Shown here one piece after another: positions 46,952 to 56,631 of a stretch of 64,000 nt of DNA (position 1 is its first letter; the number at the start of each line of letters is the position of its first letter). The notes below the pieces were generated by a model. That model had not been told where the DNA came from. It did not search any database and worked only from the letters and a program-made list of their open reading frames with translations. This stretch comes from DASWYT01 sp965246875 (GTDB taxonomy: Bacteria > Pseudomonadota > Alphaproteobacteria > Micavibrionales > SZUA-601), in assembly GCA_965246875.1 (NCBI GenBank), contig CBDFFU010000006.1, forward strand, positions 372,001 to 436,000, in the 5' to 3' direction. The position numbers and the translations under genes are program-made.

Positions 46952-47947
46952 TCACTCATTTGTTGTAATCAGATTGTCAGTTTTTTGGAGCAGCATTTTA
47001 ACACGGGCGGCAGCTGTTGCCAAATCGTTGGGTGGCGTGTAATCCCACTGCGCGATCTGACCGTCAAACCAGCGCGCATAGCCTTTGGCCACCAGATCAT
47101 CATGAAACCGCGCAAAGCGTGGTGAGCCGCCATCCAGTGTCACAATATAGACTGGTTTACCGGTACCGATCGCTTCACACGCCATCGACACGCTGTCTTC
47201 CGTCACCAAAATCACATCGGCATAGGCCAAATAAGCCTGGTAGGGGTTTGGCCCCATGCCATCCCAGAACACCGTACCATCTCGCTGCAAATCCTGCTGT
47301 ATCCTTTGGCTCAGCGCCGCTGGCGTCCGGCGTGACGCGGTGACCATCAGCCCATAATGTTGTTCTTGCAGCTGTTTTAACTGTTGGGTCAGTTGTTCTG
47401 CCACAGCTGCGGTAAATTTGTGCGTCCGGCTGGTGCCGCCCATTAACACGGCCACACGCGGCTGTGGCACAATGGCCAATTGCGGAAAGTCTGTCATAGC
47501 GTCTGCTAGCGTTTTGGTCGTGACGACTGACAAGGCTCCAGTAATGGTCATGGCGTTGGGTGCATCATACTGATCATGGCGCGGCGCTATCACCAGATCA
47601 AAATGTTTGTCTTTAATAACGGGACTTTGCACGATAACCAACACAGCCTTACCGCTACTTTGCCGTTTGACCCACAACGCCGCCGCAATCGCCTTGCGGC
47701 CAGAGGCAATAATAAGGTCGGGCCAGGGTTCGGCTAAGGTTGCGCTCTTTGCAGTCAGGGCCATCGGGTGAAACAGGCGTATATACGGGGTCACCCACCG
47801 CCAAGGCGCCTTTAAACCAAGCGTTTTCATAAGGGGATTAGTGATGCCAACCGCTTGCGCCAGGGCCAGACATTGATTGCGCGTTCCGGTTAAATCTTCT
47901 GTCATCACCCAACAGAGCGGAGCGAGGGAAGGAATGTGGGCTGCCAT
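46952..47947 (-). CDS. ELM1-like (mitochondrial-fission ELM1 family) protein
   Basis: A 331-residue protein from ATG 47947. It has the family's CWVMTEDLTGTRNQCLALA opening, DLIIASGRKAIAAAL near residue 90, VAVLMGGTSRTHKF near 165 and the DVILVTEDSVSMACEAIGTG block near 255. The last blocks resemble glycosyltransferase-like (GT-B) nucleotide-sugar binding. Bacterial members occur in alphaproteobacteria and their function is not established. Longer starts up to 48055 would overlap the Lrp gene. Confidence 0.85.
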   Translation of the reverse strand: MAAHIPSLAPLCWVMTEDLTGTRNQCLALAQAVGITNPLMKTLGLKAPWRWVTPYIRLFHPMALTAKSATLAEPWPDLIIASGRKAIAAALWVKRQSSGKAVLVIVQSPVIKDKHFDLVIAPRHDQYDAPNAMTITGALSVVTTKTLADAMTDFPQLAIVPQPRVAVLMGGTSRTHKFTAAVAEQLTQQLKQLQEQHYGLMVTASRRTPAALSQRIQQDLQRDGTVFWDGMGPNPYQAYLAYADVILVTEDSVSMACEAIGTGKPVYIVTLDGGSPRFARFHDDLVAKGYARWFDGQIAQWDYTPPNDLATAAARVKMLLQKTDNLITTNE

Positions 47948-48044
47948 GGCGCGAAAATCCGAATCGCTTGTGTTTTCAAAGGTGTGGACTAAGTTAAATC
48001 GAGATTCACCGACCATAACCTTAACCACAAGCTGGAGGGGTGCA

Positions 48045-48533
48045 ATGCGCAGCAAACATAAGCTGGACGATATTGATCGTCAAATCCTGCGTGATCTGCA
48101 GTCAGACGGCCGTATGAGTAACGTCGATCTGGCTGGCCGTATCGGCATTTCGGCACCGCCCTGTTTACGCCGTGTGAAAGCACTTGAAGAGTCCGGTGTT
48201 ATTCGCGGCTATCACGCCGATATCAGCCCAACGGTCATGGATTATAATGTGACGGTTTATGCGATGGTTGGCCTGGCCAATCATGGTGATCAGGATCTGC
48301 ACGGGTTCAGCGCCTTGATCAACACCTGGCCCATGGTGCGTGACGCCTATATGATGACCGGCGAATTTGATTTTATGCTGAAAGTCGTTGCCAAAGACTG
48401 GGATCACTATCAGAAATTCTTGATAGACGTTGTGACAGCATCCCCGAACGTCGCCCACGTCAAATCCAGCCTCACCATTCGCTGCGTTAAATCCATTCCC
48501 GGTGTTCCAGTGGATGACGCGGTTGTTGATTAA
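48045..48533 (+). CDS. Lrp/AsnC-family transcriptional regulator
   Basis: A 162-residue regulator. The N-terminal winged helix-turn-helix is KLDDIDRQILRDLQSDGRMS followed by NVDLAGRIGISAPPCLRRVK, and the C-terminal RAM ligand-binding domain contains YMMTGEFDFMLKVVAKD. GGAGGGG lies just before ATG 48045; the open frame upstream to 47877 runs into the ELM1-like gene. Members sense amino acids and form octamers. Possible targets are amino-acid genes such as putA or the LysE exporter, but this is inference. Confidence 0.92.
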   Translation: MRSKHKLDDIDRQILRDLQSDGRMSNVDLAGRIGISAPPCLRRVKALEESGVIRGYHADISPTVMDYNVTVYAMVGLANHGDQDLHGFSALINTWPMVRDAYMMTGEFDFMLKVVAKDWDHYQKFLIDVVTASPNVAHVKSSLTIRCVKSIPGVPVDDAVVD

Positions 48534-48628
48534 ATTTGACAAGCCGATATATTTTATGTTAATTATAAGATCGTTAAGTCTGGATTGAAATTAGCCCAGT
48601 CATATAACTAATGTAATGGATATAAAAC

Positions 48629-50293
48629 GTGATATCAGAAGCCAAAGCTATTCAAGCGCAGATCGACGCTATCCGGCATGATGCTGGCCAGCAGACTTTT
48701 CCTGATCAGGGCGGCAATAGAATTTATCCGATGGATATCAGCCAACGAACCATTCAGAACTATTTGCCTTTTCTGCAACAGCTTGCCGATGTGTCGGAGA
48801 CGTCAGAGCATGACCGTAGTTACGCACTAGCCAATCTGTTTAATCATGTCAAACACATGATTGATTATAGTGGTACGGACGCAGAATATGCGCCGCCGGC
48901 TTATAACACGTCTAGACGTGACGAGCGTCACGCCGTTGCCGGTTTTTATGGTACCCTGGCCAATGCCGAAAAATGCCAGAGCCAGCTTGCCATGGTGTCG
49001 GCCGTCGTGTGGGCTGCCCGTGCGGCGATCGAAACCGTTACAGACGCAACGCAAAAGGTAGACCTGATCGGTCACACGCTCAATTTCACCAAACAGTCTC
49101 TTCATCTGACGCACCATGACCCACAGCACGATATCATCAACCCGAAAACCGTGCTTGGCTTGTATTTTCAAGCCGATGCGCTTCTGGCATCGCATCAGTT
49201 TGTCGCACAACAGGCTTATCCGATTGCTTTGTGCCTGCAAGCTTATGGACTGGGTCATCTAGATCCCTTTGAAGCTAATGACGGACACACAGACGAGGAT
49301 CAGGCAGTGCTGCACAAGGCAAACGAGACTACCAGCCGGCGGATTTTCAATATGGCCAGTAATCTGTATTACCCTGTAGATCCATTGCCGGATGACCAGG
49401 CTCTGACGTTGTTGTCAAACCTCAGGATCAACGACCCGGATATACAAGCAGATAAGCGTCGCACGCTGTATCGTATTTATGATGATAGGCAGGACTCCCT
49501 AGCCATCTTAAAAACGTCCCAGCAATATCGCTCCGTGAATGACGAAAACTTTATCGCGTCGCGTCAGGCCTATGAGGGGTTGCAGACGCAACCTATTTTA
49601 CAGGAACTGACTGGCCGCAACATCGGTTATGGCGATATGTATGTCGATAAATCTTTTGACAAAGCCGTCTCGTACAACCGGTTGGCCTTATCGGTTTTGC
49701 TGCACAATCAAATGCTGGCCTATCAGGCGACATGTCAGGAGCCTGGACGTTTTAAACAATACACCGAATTTTTGATGCATGAATATCGCCCGGACAATCT
49801 TTATGACGACAAAGATCCGCTTAAGCATTTGTACAATGATCACCGCTTGATCGTGTATACGGTGGCCAGGGCGCACAACGATGCTGCGGCCTATGGCCAC
49901 AGGCTGAAGCTGAAGCCGGTCGATTTTGCGACCTTCCAGCCGGATGATATCGACGCAATCGGCCGAACGCTGCCCGGCAAAGCGTGGCTGCTGGCGTCTG
50001 CTCACGTTGCGCGGGATGCGCTCGTGGCGCCGACCCAAATGGATGCCGCTGCAGAAACCCGGCTCGGCAAAGTCGCCTTGGCCGCCAGCCGCCTGATGCC
50101 GCCCGACCAACAAACGGCTTACATCGCAGATTTGTGGGAGCATCTCGGCGCTGATGCCGGCTTGCGACGGGAGATTGTCGCTGAATTGTTTCAACAGGGA
50201 ATTGAAGGATTTGATGGTATTGCACAGAAATCAATAAATGTTCCGCAAGGCGGCGATGCTAATTGTCGACAACCAAACCTGTTGCCGAAATAG
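48629..50293 (+). CDS. Unrecognised 554-residue protein (accessory block)
   Basis: A soluble, mostly helical protein starting at GTG 48629; an internal ATG at 48731 is an alternative. There is no signal peptide, membrane segment or catalytic motif. Stretches such as VVWAARAAIETVTDATQKVD and GKAWLLASAHVARDALVAP are helical. The middle is rich in His/Asp/Tyr. It is convergent with a second unknown gene and sits between housekeeping genes. It matches no family that I know; an effector or structural role cannot be read from sequence. Confidence 0.75.
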   Translation: MISEAKAIQAQIDAIRHDAGQQTFPDQGGNRIYPMDISQRTIQNYLPFLQQLADVSETSEHDRSYALANLFNHVKHMIDYSGTDAEYAPPAYNTSRRDERHAVAGFYGTLANAEKCQSQLAMVSAVVWAARAAIETVTDATQKVDLIGHTLNFTKQSLHLTHHDPQHDIINPKTVLGLYFQADALLASHQFVAQQAYPIALCLQAYGLGHLDPFEANDGHTDEDQAVLHKANETTSRRIFNMASNLYYPVDPLPDDQALTLLSNLRINDPDIQADKRRTLYRIYDDRQDSLAILKTSQQYRSVNDENFIASRQAYEGLQTQPILQELTGRNIGYGDMYVDKSFDKAVSYNRLALSVLLHNQMLAYQATCQEPGRFKQYTEFLMHEYRPDNLYDDKDPLKHLYNDHRLIVYTVARAHNDAAAYGHRLKLKPVDFATFQPDDIDAIGRTLPGKAWLLASAHVARDALVAPTQMDAAAETRLGKVALAASRLMPPDQQTAYIADLWEHLGADAGLRREIVAELFQQGIEGFDGIAQKSINVPQGGDANCRQPNLLPK

Positions 50294-50363
50294 AATGATT
50301 TAGGCAGTTACGATAAGAATTTACCGTGCAGACAGCCATTAAATTGCAATTAAAACAATTTAG

Positions 50364-52556
50364 TTAAGGTCCACTCAGAGCTGACCAACGCGTCGCTCTA
50401 ATGCCATTGCTTGAATACCCGTCGCGTTGCATATAGCTTTTGGTATTTTGTAAACGTTCTTCTAACAAAGGTACGTTATTCTCTGAAGAGCCACCTAAAA
50501 TTTCTGCTTGTGCAGCATGAGCAAGTTTTGCGACTTCCGGATAAAGCACACCGGTTGTTTGGGCGACTTCTTCCAGATTTTGACGTTTGTTATGCATCCC
50601 GTAAAACGGCCCAATCCCATGGCCAGCTGACTCATCGTTAGCATTAACAATGGATCTGATATTCGCTGTTAAAACAGGCAAAATATCATCTTTTCGACGC
50701 TTGATTGACGCAAGCGAAGCAACATCTAGCTTGTCGGCAATACGCTGCGATGATTCCGCGATCAACGCCAATTTCGCCGGCACCGATGATACATTCTCAA
50801 GATTGTCTTTATAAGCAGTCCATAGACTAGCGCGTTTGGCTTTGGTGTGCGTCGTTTTGAGAGCTTCTTTCTCATACTGCTCGACGAAATAAGTATTGTA
50901 ACGATCATAATCGTTATTTCGGTTGCTTAAAAAGCTGCGATCAGTGCGTGTGAGTTCATCGACACGCTGTATGGTTGCCAATGGGATTTTTATGCCTTGA
51001 TCAGTGCTTTTTTTAACAAAGTCAATTAAATAACTTGGATTAATCACATCACTTTGCGGAATGCGTGACAAATGCGGCTCTTTGGCGGCATAACTGTCGG
51101 CGTATTGCAAGATTAGTTTATTAGCAAGCGTCGCAGCCTGCCGTTTGTTCTTGGATTTTGCCGTAAAAATGCTGAATATATCGCTGTAAGCGTGGATGCT
51201 TTCGTTTTGTGCATTTTCGTTCAGTTTTTTTGCCTGAGCAGCAGCTGTAGCTTGATTTCTAAGATCTATACTTTCTTCGCTGGTTTTTGGTAAAGCCAAA
51301 CGCGCTGCTACGTCTGAAACCGTCTGTGTAACATTGCGGTGTGATGTTTGCAGTGTAACGTGATGCTCTGGCATGTGATTTAAAGCCATTTGTGCCGCCA
51401 GAAGCAGTGTCGTGTCCTTCAACTTAAAATTGCTGCCATTTGCGTTGTAAGCACCGGGCAACCCATTATGATGATTGAAAACGCTACGCATCCCGCCATT
51501 GAAACTGAACTCAATCGCTTGTTCAGGGGTGACAGAGTCAAACACCGTTTTCATCTGACGTGTCGCCTCGCGATGAATCTTGCTGCCGCTGCGGGCTTGC
51601 GAATGAATCCGCATCCAGAATAATAATTGATCCTTTGGCTTGATGTTGTCTTTCAAATCATTGAAATTGTCGATAACGATTTGATTGGCATGATCATGCT
51701 GCCCATTTTTTTCCCTGCGCTGGCGTTTCAACTCAGCAGGATCCATATCTTTGGCTGTGAGGGTTTCCTGCGACAAAATGATAGCGTGGTTTGTCAATTG
51801 ATTTAAAACCTCAAAATCACGGTAACTGCGGCTATCGTTATAAGGCATGGCTTTTTTGCGATCGATTCTGTCCAATTCTTTTGTTAAACGGTTTGCTTGC
51901 AAATCTCGTGCAATTTGCGGATCGTTGCCATCTTTGTCACGCCCTTGTTCAGCGATGATGCGGTACGATTTATCTAATAGCATTTGGCTTGTTTGCTCTG
52001 GATCGAATAAATGATCGCCAAAGGTGTGATTGTAATATTCAATAGATTGTAAGGCACGTCTTGAATTTGTATCGATAACGCGACCAATTGTGTGTTGAAT
52101 AAAGTCAAGTGACGTGTCTTTAATAACTTGCCACGGATTATCAGCGCGCCGATGTCCATTCTGACTGCCAGCCGCGGCATCAAGTGAAGCTTCCATCAAT
52201 GACAAAACAGCGTCATTTTTTTCTTCTAAGCCGTGATACTCTTGATGCCGACTAAGATCTTTGGCAGCTTGCATGTAAGACTTTGCGATACTGGGCATGA
52301 TCTCTGGTGCAAGACGCAGTTCATGCCGATCCATCCAATGCTTGTTTTCTTGTAAGACACTAACTTTTTGGTATTTAAGATCGTGTTGTCGAGACATCAG
52401 ATAGTTTAAGGCCGTCTCATGCTGCTCAGGATCCAGTAAATCTGCTTGTGCTTCGGCAAGCGTTTTAAGGAAAAGTCGTTGCGCAAGATCTGATTTCTGG
52501 CTGTAAGCAGTATCAGCTGGTATTTGGGACAAGCGTTCGTAGTCTTTGACAGCCAT
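50364..52556 (-). CDS. Unrecognised 730-residue protein (accessory block)
   Basis: A 730-residue soluble protein, strongly helical and rich in Asn, Gln, His, Lys and Asp. There is no signal peptide or membrane segment. Blocks include FSFNGGMRSVFNHHNGLPGA near residue 350 and HGIGPFYGMHNKRQNLEEV near 665. The DNA is visibly more AT-rich than the neighbours. It has its own near-consensus promoter at 52586-52614 and a GAGG ribosome site. It is convergent with the other unknown gene. No family was recognised. Confidence 0.8.
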   Translation of the reverse strand: MAVKDYERLSQIPADTAYSQKSDLAQRLFLKTLAEAQADLLDPEQHETALNYLMSRQHDLKYQKVSVLQENKHWMDRHELRLAPEIMPSIAKSYMQAAKDLSRHQEYHGLEEKNDAVLSLMEASLDAAAGSQNGHRRADNPWQVIKDTSLDFIQHTIGRVIDTNSRRALQSIEYYNHTFGDHLFDPEQTSQMLLDKSYRIIAEQGRDKDGNDPQIARDLQANRLTKELDRIDRKKAMPYNDSRSYRDFEVLNQLTNHAIILSQETLTAKDMDPAELKRQRREKNGQHDHANQIVIDNFNDLKDNIKPKDQLLFWMRIHSQARSGSKIHREATRQMKTVFDSVTPEQAIEFSFNGGMRSVFNHHNGLPGAYNANGSNFKLKDTTLLLAAQMALNHMPEHHVTLQTSHRNVTQTVSDVAARLALPKTSEESIDLRNQATAAAQAKKLNENAQNESIHAYSDIFSIFTAKSKNKRQAATLANKLILQYADSYAAKEPHLSRIPQSDVINPSYLIDFVKKSTDQGIKIPLATIQRVDELTRTDRSFLSNRNNDYDRYNTYFVEQYEKEALKTTHTKAKRASLWTAYKDNLENVSSVPAKLALIAESSQRIADKLDVASLASIKRRKDDILPVLTANIRSIVNANDESAGHGIGPFYGMHNKRQNLEEVAQTTGVLYPEVAKLAHAAQAEILGGSSENNVPLLEERLQNTKSYMQRDGYSSNGIRATRWSALSGP

Positions 52557-52585
52557 AGCAAACCTCGCTTTATAATAATAATATC

Positions 52586-52614
52586 ATTGTAAAAGTAAAT
52601 AAATAGCAAGTCAA
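52586..52614 (-). promoter_or_regulatory. Sigma-70-type promoter of the 730-residue gene
   Basis: On the minus strand TTGACT and TACAAT are separated by exactly 17 bases, each matching the consensus in five of six positions. Transcription would start near 52580, about 25 bases ahead of the ATG at 52556. The surrounding 100 bases are extremely AT-rich. Confidence 0.6.
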
Positions 52615-52664
52615 TAAAATTTTATTTAGAATATATTAAAATTAACTTATAACATATGTATTAG

Positions 52665-53141
52665 TTACTTATATCCAACTGACAGCACTTCATACGACCG
52701 CTGGCCGCCTGGTGTTGTGACTTTGATCACATCGCCCACTGACTTGCCAATGAGTGCGCGGGAGAGGGGAGCCTGGATCGAAAGGCGGTTCTCTTCGATC
52801 TTGGCTTCATAATGGCCGACGATGGCATAGGTTTCAGTCTGCTCGGTTTGCTCGTTATACACCTCGACCTTGGCGCCAAAGCGGATGACCGTATCCCCAT
52901 CAAATTGTGTCGGATCAATCATTTCAGCGCGGCTGATCACAGCTTCCAGTTCCTGGATGCGGCCCTCGATAAAGCCCTGACGTTCACGTGCGGCATGGTA
53001 TTCAGCATTTTCTTTGAGATCGCCATGCTCCCGCGCTTCGGCGATGGCCTGAATCACTTTAGGACGCTCGGTCTCTTTTAATTGCAGCAATTCAACTTGC
53101 AGGCTGTTATAACCGCTCAGGGTCATGGGGACTTTGTCCAT
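52665..53141 (-). CDS. greA: GreA transcript cleavage factor
   Basis: A 158-residue factor rescuing backtracked RNA polymerase. The N-terminal coiled coil holds the acidic tip (IAEAREHGDLKENAEYHAA) and GFIEGRIQELEAVISRAE. The C-terminal FKBP-like domain ends with SPLSRALIGKSVGDVIKV-like strands and GGQRSYEVLSVGY. The chosen ATG gives the family N-terminus MDKVPMTLSGYNSLQ; the open frame to 53174 is not needed and crosses a hairpin. Confidence 0.95.
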   Translation of the reverse strand: MDKVPMTLSGYNSLQVELLQLKETERPKVIQAIAEAREHGDLKENAEYHAARERQGFIEGRIQELEAVISRAEMIDPTQFDGDTVIRFGAKVEVYNEQTEQTETYAIVGHYEAKIEENRLSIQAPLSRALIGKSVGDVIKVTTPGGQRSYEVLSVGYK

Positions 53142-53173
53142 GGGACTCTCGGGAAAAAATAAGTGAACAGACA

Positions 53174-53221
53174 AAAAGACCGGTCACACTGCGCACAGAC
53201 AGCGCGTGATGCCGGTCTTTT
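53174..53221 (-). terminator. Hairpin between the 35-residue gene and greA
   Basis: AAAAGACCGG and CCGGTCTTTT form the outer ten-base stem, with a further GCGC pairing within the 28-base loop. On the minus strand it ends in a T run (TTTTTGTC) about 30 bases before greA. It can end transcripts from the small gene or act as a greA leader element. The gap of 388 bases between greA and lolA holds this hairpin and the small gene at 53280; nothing else was seen. Confidence 0.65.
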
Positions 53222-53279
53222 CAATGGTTAACCCATTATAAACAGACAGTTTACGGAACGCAAGCTAAAAGCCGCCGCA

Positions 53280-53387
53280 TCAAACGGACGCTTTGATGAA
53301 CTGAATCAAAACCAGGAAAAGAAAAAAACCAATTAAAACAACAACGCCAAACAAAGTTGCTAGGGAGGTTATAATTTCGATCCACAT
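53280..53387 (-). CDS. 35-residue single-pass membrane peptide
   Basis: The frame begins MWIEIITSLATL and continues with a very hydrophobic stretch (FGVVVLIGFFLFLVLIQFI), ending KASV. GGGAAGAA lies ten bases upstream of the ATG at 53387. It is too short for ordinary ORF calling. It sits between lolA and greA on their strand and is followed by the hairpin at 53174. Small membrane peptides of this type often modulate larger membrane proteins; no partner is known. Confidence 0.55.
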   Translation of the reverse strand: MWIEIITSLATLFGVVVLIGFFLFLVLIQFIKASV

Positions 53388-53529
53388 GGAGTTCTTCCCG
53401 CATCGCTAAAGGTCATTATCAGTCGATACCGGATGTATTTAAAGTGATTTGTATGGTGTGGCAAGATAAAATCTTTGTGCCATGCACGATAAAATGTAAC
53501 ACCAAAAAACATACCTTTTCAATGGGATT

Positions 53530-54177
53530 TTAGCGTTTGTCAGCTTCCGATTCAAAGCCTTTTGGTGCTTTGAAAATAAACAGACGCGGGTCGATACGGA
53601 TATCGGCTTGAATTTTATACAAACTCACTTCCGTCATCGCATTCGTGCCATCAATAATGCGCCAGCGGATCAAACGCATCGGATTTTTGTCAAACAATAA
53701 TGTCAGCTTGCCAGCGTTTGGATCAGCTGTCTGATTGAGTGTGACTAGCCAACGGTCGTCTGGCACGTCCTGCACAGATTGCACCGTTAAATCACCTGAC
53801 AATTTAATATGTTTGCGCAACAGAAAATCGGCCAGGGTTGAACCAATGGGAGCATTCGAATAATTCTTGACCTCGTTATCCCAATAATGCACCAGCAACC
53901 CATCAGCGACGATATAGTCACCATTTGGCGGCGCATAGGCAAACCGCAACCGTCCCGGACGGTTTAAATAAAATGTCCCGTTATACCGGCTGCCATCACT
54001 GTGTGTTTGAATAAAGTCGGCCTGCAGGGTGGTAATGCTGTTAAGATAAGTCTCAATCTGTTTAACCGCCGCGTTGCGCGCGTCGTCTTTTAATGTGTCT
54101 TGGGCGTGAGCCTGAATTGCAAACAGCATTACTAACAGGGCTGTCACACCAAATTTTTTCAAACCTTGTAAATTCAC
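53530..54177 (-). CDS. lolA: LolA, outer-membrane lipoprotein carrier
   Basis: A 215-residue periplasmic chaperone moving lipoproteins from LolCDE to the outer membrane. A signal peptide (FGVTALLVMLFAIQAHAQ) precedes the unclosed beta-barrel domain, with LQADFIQTHSDGSRYNGTFY near residue 53 and LNRPGRLRFAYAPP near 72. It is 64 bases downstream of ftsK on the same strand, the usual ftsK-lolA order. Confidence 0.9.
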   Translation of the reverse strand: MNLQGLKKFGVTALLVMLFAIQAHAQDTLKDDARNAAVKQIETYLNSITTLQADFIQTHSDGSRYNGTFYLNRPGRLRFAYAPPNGDYIVADGLLVHYWDNEVKNYSNAPIGSTLADFLLRKHIKLSGDLTVQSVQDVPDDRWLVTLNQTADPNAGKLTLLFDKNPMRLIRWRIIDGTNAMTEVSLYKIQADIRIDPRLFIFKAPKGFESEADKR

Positions 54178-54241
54178 ACCAGACTCCTGTTTGGTTTCTC
54201 TTATTTAACGCTGATCAAAGATAATTCCAGCATTATGATGA

Positions 54242-56617
54242 TCATCGCATGTGATTGCCGACCAGCACGTCGCGTTTGCCGACATGGTTGGCGCTGGAAA
54301 TGACGCCGTCTTTTTCCATTTGTTCAATGATAGTGGCTGCGCGGTTATAGCCGATTTTCAGATGGCGTTGGATAAAGCTGGTTGAAGCTTTGCCTTCTGA
54401 CATCACGACATCGATGGCTTTTTGATAGAGATCATCACCGCCAGACCCGCCTTCGCCAAACAGCCCACCGCCAAAGCCTTCGTCCGGATCGGCTGTGACG
54501 TCTTCGATATAGGCTGGCTCACCTTGGGCTTTCAAATGTTTCACAACTTTTTCGACTTCATCGTCGCTGACGAAGGGCCCGTGGACACGGGTCACACGGC
54601 CACCACCGGCCATATACAACATATCGCCTTTGCCCAATAAATTCTCGGCGCCGCTGTCACCTAAAATTGTGCGGCTATCAATGCGTGACGTGACCTGGAA
54701 CGAAATGCGTGACGGGAAGTTGGCTTTGATGGTGCCGGTAATCACATCAACCGACGGGCGTTGTGTCGCCATAATCAAATGAATACCGGCCGCCCGGGCC
54801 ATTTGCGCCAACCGTTGAATGGCGGCTTCAACATCCTTGCCAGCCACCAGCATGAGGTCGGCAAATTCATCGACGACGACGACGATAAATGGCAACTCTG
54901 TCATCGCCATATCCTGGTCTTCGAACATCGGCTTGCCGGTGTCGGGATCGAACCCGGTCTGTACACGGCGCGACAAGGTTTCGCCGCGTTTTAACGCTTC
55001 TTGAATGCGGGCATTATAGCCATCAATATTCCGCACCCCCAGTTTCGACATCATACGATAGCGGTCTTCCATTTCGCGCACGGCCCATTTCAACGCGACA
55101 ATCGCCTTGGTCGGTTCGGTGACAACAGGCGTCAGCAAATGCGGGATGTCTTCATAGACTGACAGTTCCAGCATTTTCGGGTCGATGAGAATAAGACGGC
55201 ATTGCGCCGGTGTCATGCGATAGAGCAACGATAAAATCATTGCGTTGACACCAACGGATTTGCCTGATCCCGTCGTTCCGGCCACCAATAAGTGCGGCAT
55301 GCGCGCGAGGTCGGCAATAATCGGTTGACCGGAAATATCTTTGCCTAACACCAAATTCAAATGGCCCTTGGCCTCTGCAAACGCGTCGCTCGCCAGCAAT
55401 TCGCGCAAGGCCACCATCTCACGGTCCTTGTTCGGCAATTCAATGCCGATCAAATTCTTGCCGGGAATAACAGCGACGCGCGCCGACACCGCATGCATCG
55501 ACCGGGCGATATCATCGGACAAATTAATCACGCGTGATGATTTTAAACCGGGTGCCGGTTCCAGTTCATATTGTGTCACCACAGGTCCCGGATTGACGTG
55601 GGTGATGTCACCTTTGACACCGAAATCTTCCAGCACGGATTGCAGGATATCAGCATTTTTTTGCAACGCGCTGTCGCTGATTGTCACACGTTTCGCATCC
55701 GCTGTTTTAAGCAACGTCAAAGGCGGCAATTCAAATGGATCATCCTGATTGGCGATCAAGGATGGCTTGTCGCGCTCTGGTTTTTTGGCTTGTTTAATCG
55801 GTGCCGATGGCGGTTTGATTACGGCACGTTCGGCGGCTGAGACAGACACGTTGCGTTTTTTCGGCCGCGGCGACATATCACGCTGCCGTAAGATCTGCTC
55901 ACGTGCATTGTCAACGTCATCGCCGGTGTCACGGTGTGGCAGCAAATGCCATTGCCTGGCTTGCCAACCGTCACGCAAGGCTGCCAGCCAATCATAGAGT
56001 GCAAACAAGCCATGCGACCAGCTGGAACGGCTGTAACCCAACGATTTGCCGCATAGCCAAAGAGATGCCACAGCACAAGCAACAGAAATGCCGACACGTA
56101 CCCAGACGCCGCTGGCAACGATTTTAACCGGAACTTGCAGCCAATTCATCAACAATGTGCCAGCCATGCCACCCGGTTGGAAACTAAGCGAAACGTTAGA
56201 TGGAATGACCGCAAAGCTGATGCTGAGAAAAACCGTGCTCAACAGCAACATCAAAAATTGGCCCCACCAGACGGTCCAAGTTTTAAAGCGCATGATTTGC
56301 TGCCCCCACACCATGATGGTGACGGGTAACAACAGAGATGCAAACCCTAGCGATTGCAGAAGGACGTCAGAGGTATAAGCGCCCGGAACACGCAACCAGT
56401 TTTTGACGTGTTCCGTGCCTGATCCGGTATTGGCGGATGGATCGCCAGAATCGTAACTGAGTAGCGCAATCAGAATACTGAGGCTAAGAGCGATAACGAG
56501 CAGACCTAAAAATTCCCACGCGCGGCGTTGCAGAAACAAGGTTGCCGCCGGCGGCAAGAGTGGCGGCTTGGCATATTTTTGATTGGTTTTGCGAACGGGC
56601 GCGCGCCGTGTGGCCAT
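54242..56617 (-). CDS. ftsK: FtsK/SpoIIIE DNA translocase
   Basis: A 791-residue septal DNA pump needed for chromosome-dimer resolution and segregation. Four membrane helices lie in residues 30-185, followed by a short basic linker. The motor has an alpha domain (GPVVTQYELEPAPGLKSSRV), Walker A GTTGSGKSVGVN near residue 447 and Walker B FIVVVVDEFADLM. The C-terminal gamma winged helix (LKIGYNRAATIIEQMEKDGV) reads polar KOPS-type DNA motifs. It is 14 bases after the PII gene. Confidence 0.95.
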   Translation of the reverse strand: MATRRAPVRKTNQKYAKPPLLPPAATLFLQRRAWEFLGLLVIALSLSILIALLSYDSGDPSANTGSGTEHVKNWLRVPGAYTSDVLLQSLGFASLLLPVTIMVWGQQIMRFKTWTVWWGQFLMLLLSTVFLSISFAVIPSNVSLSFQPGGMAGTLLMNWLQVPVKIVASGVWVRVGISVACAVASLWLCGKSLGYSRSSWSHGLFALYDWLAALRDGWQARQWHLLPHRDTGDDVDNAREQILRQRDMSPRPKKRNVSVSAAERAVIKPPSAPIKQAKKPERDKPSLIANQDDPFELPPLTLLKTADAKRVTISDSALQKNADILQSVLEDFGVKGDITHVNPGPVVTQYELEPAPGLKSSRVINLSDDIARSMHAVSARVAVIPGKNLIGIELPNKDREMVALRELLASDAFAEAKGHLNLVLGKDISGQPIIADLARMPHLLVAGTTGSGKSVGVNAMILSLLYRMTPAQCRLILIDPKMLELSVYEDIPHLLTPVVTEPTKAIVALKWAVREMEDRYRMMSKLGVRNIDGYNARIQEALKRGETLSRRVQTGFDPDTGKPMFEDQDMAMTELPFIVVVVDEFADLMLVAGKDVEAAIQRLAQMARAAGIHLIMATQRPSVDVITGTIKANFPSRISFQVTSRIDSRTILGDSGAENLLGKGDMLYMAGGGRVTRVHGPFVSDDEVEKVVKHLKAQGEPAYIEDVTADPDEGFGGGLFGEGGSGGDDLYQKAIDVVMSEGKASTSFIQRHLKIGYNRAATIIEQMEKDGVISSANHVGKRDVLVGNHMR

Positions 56618-56631
56618 GGGTGACGTCCCTT

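Noticed and set aside
48536..48564. TTGACA with a TTAATT at 17 bases as promoter of the 554-residue gene
   Set aside because: The -10 box is poor and the area is generally AT-rich, so support is too weak to list it.
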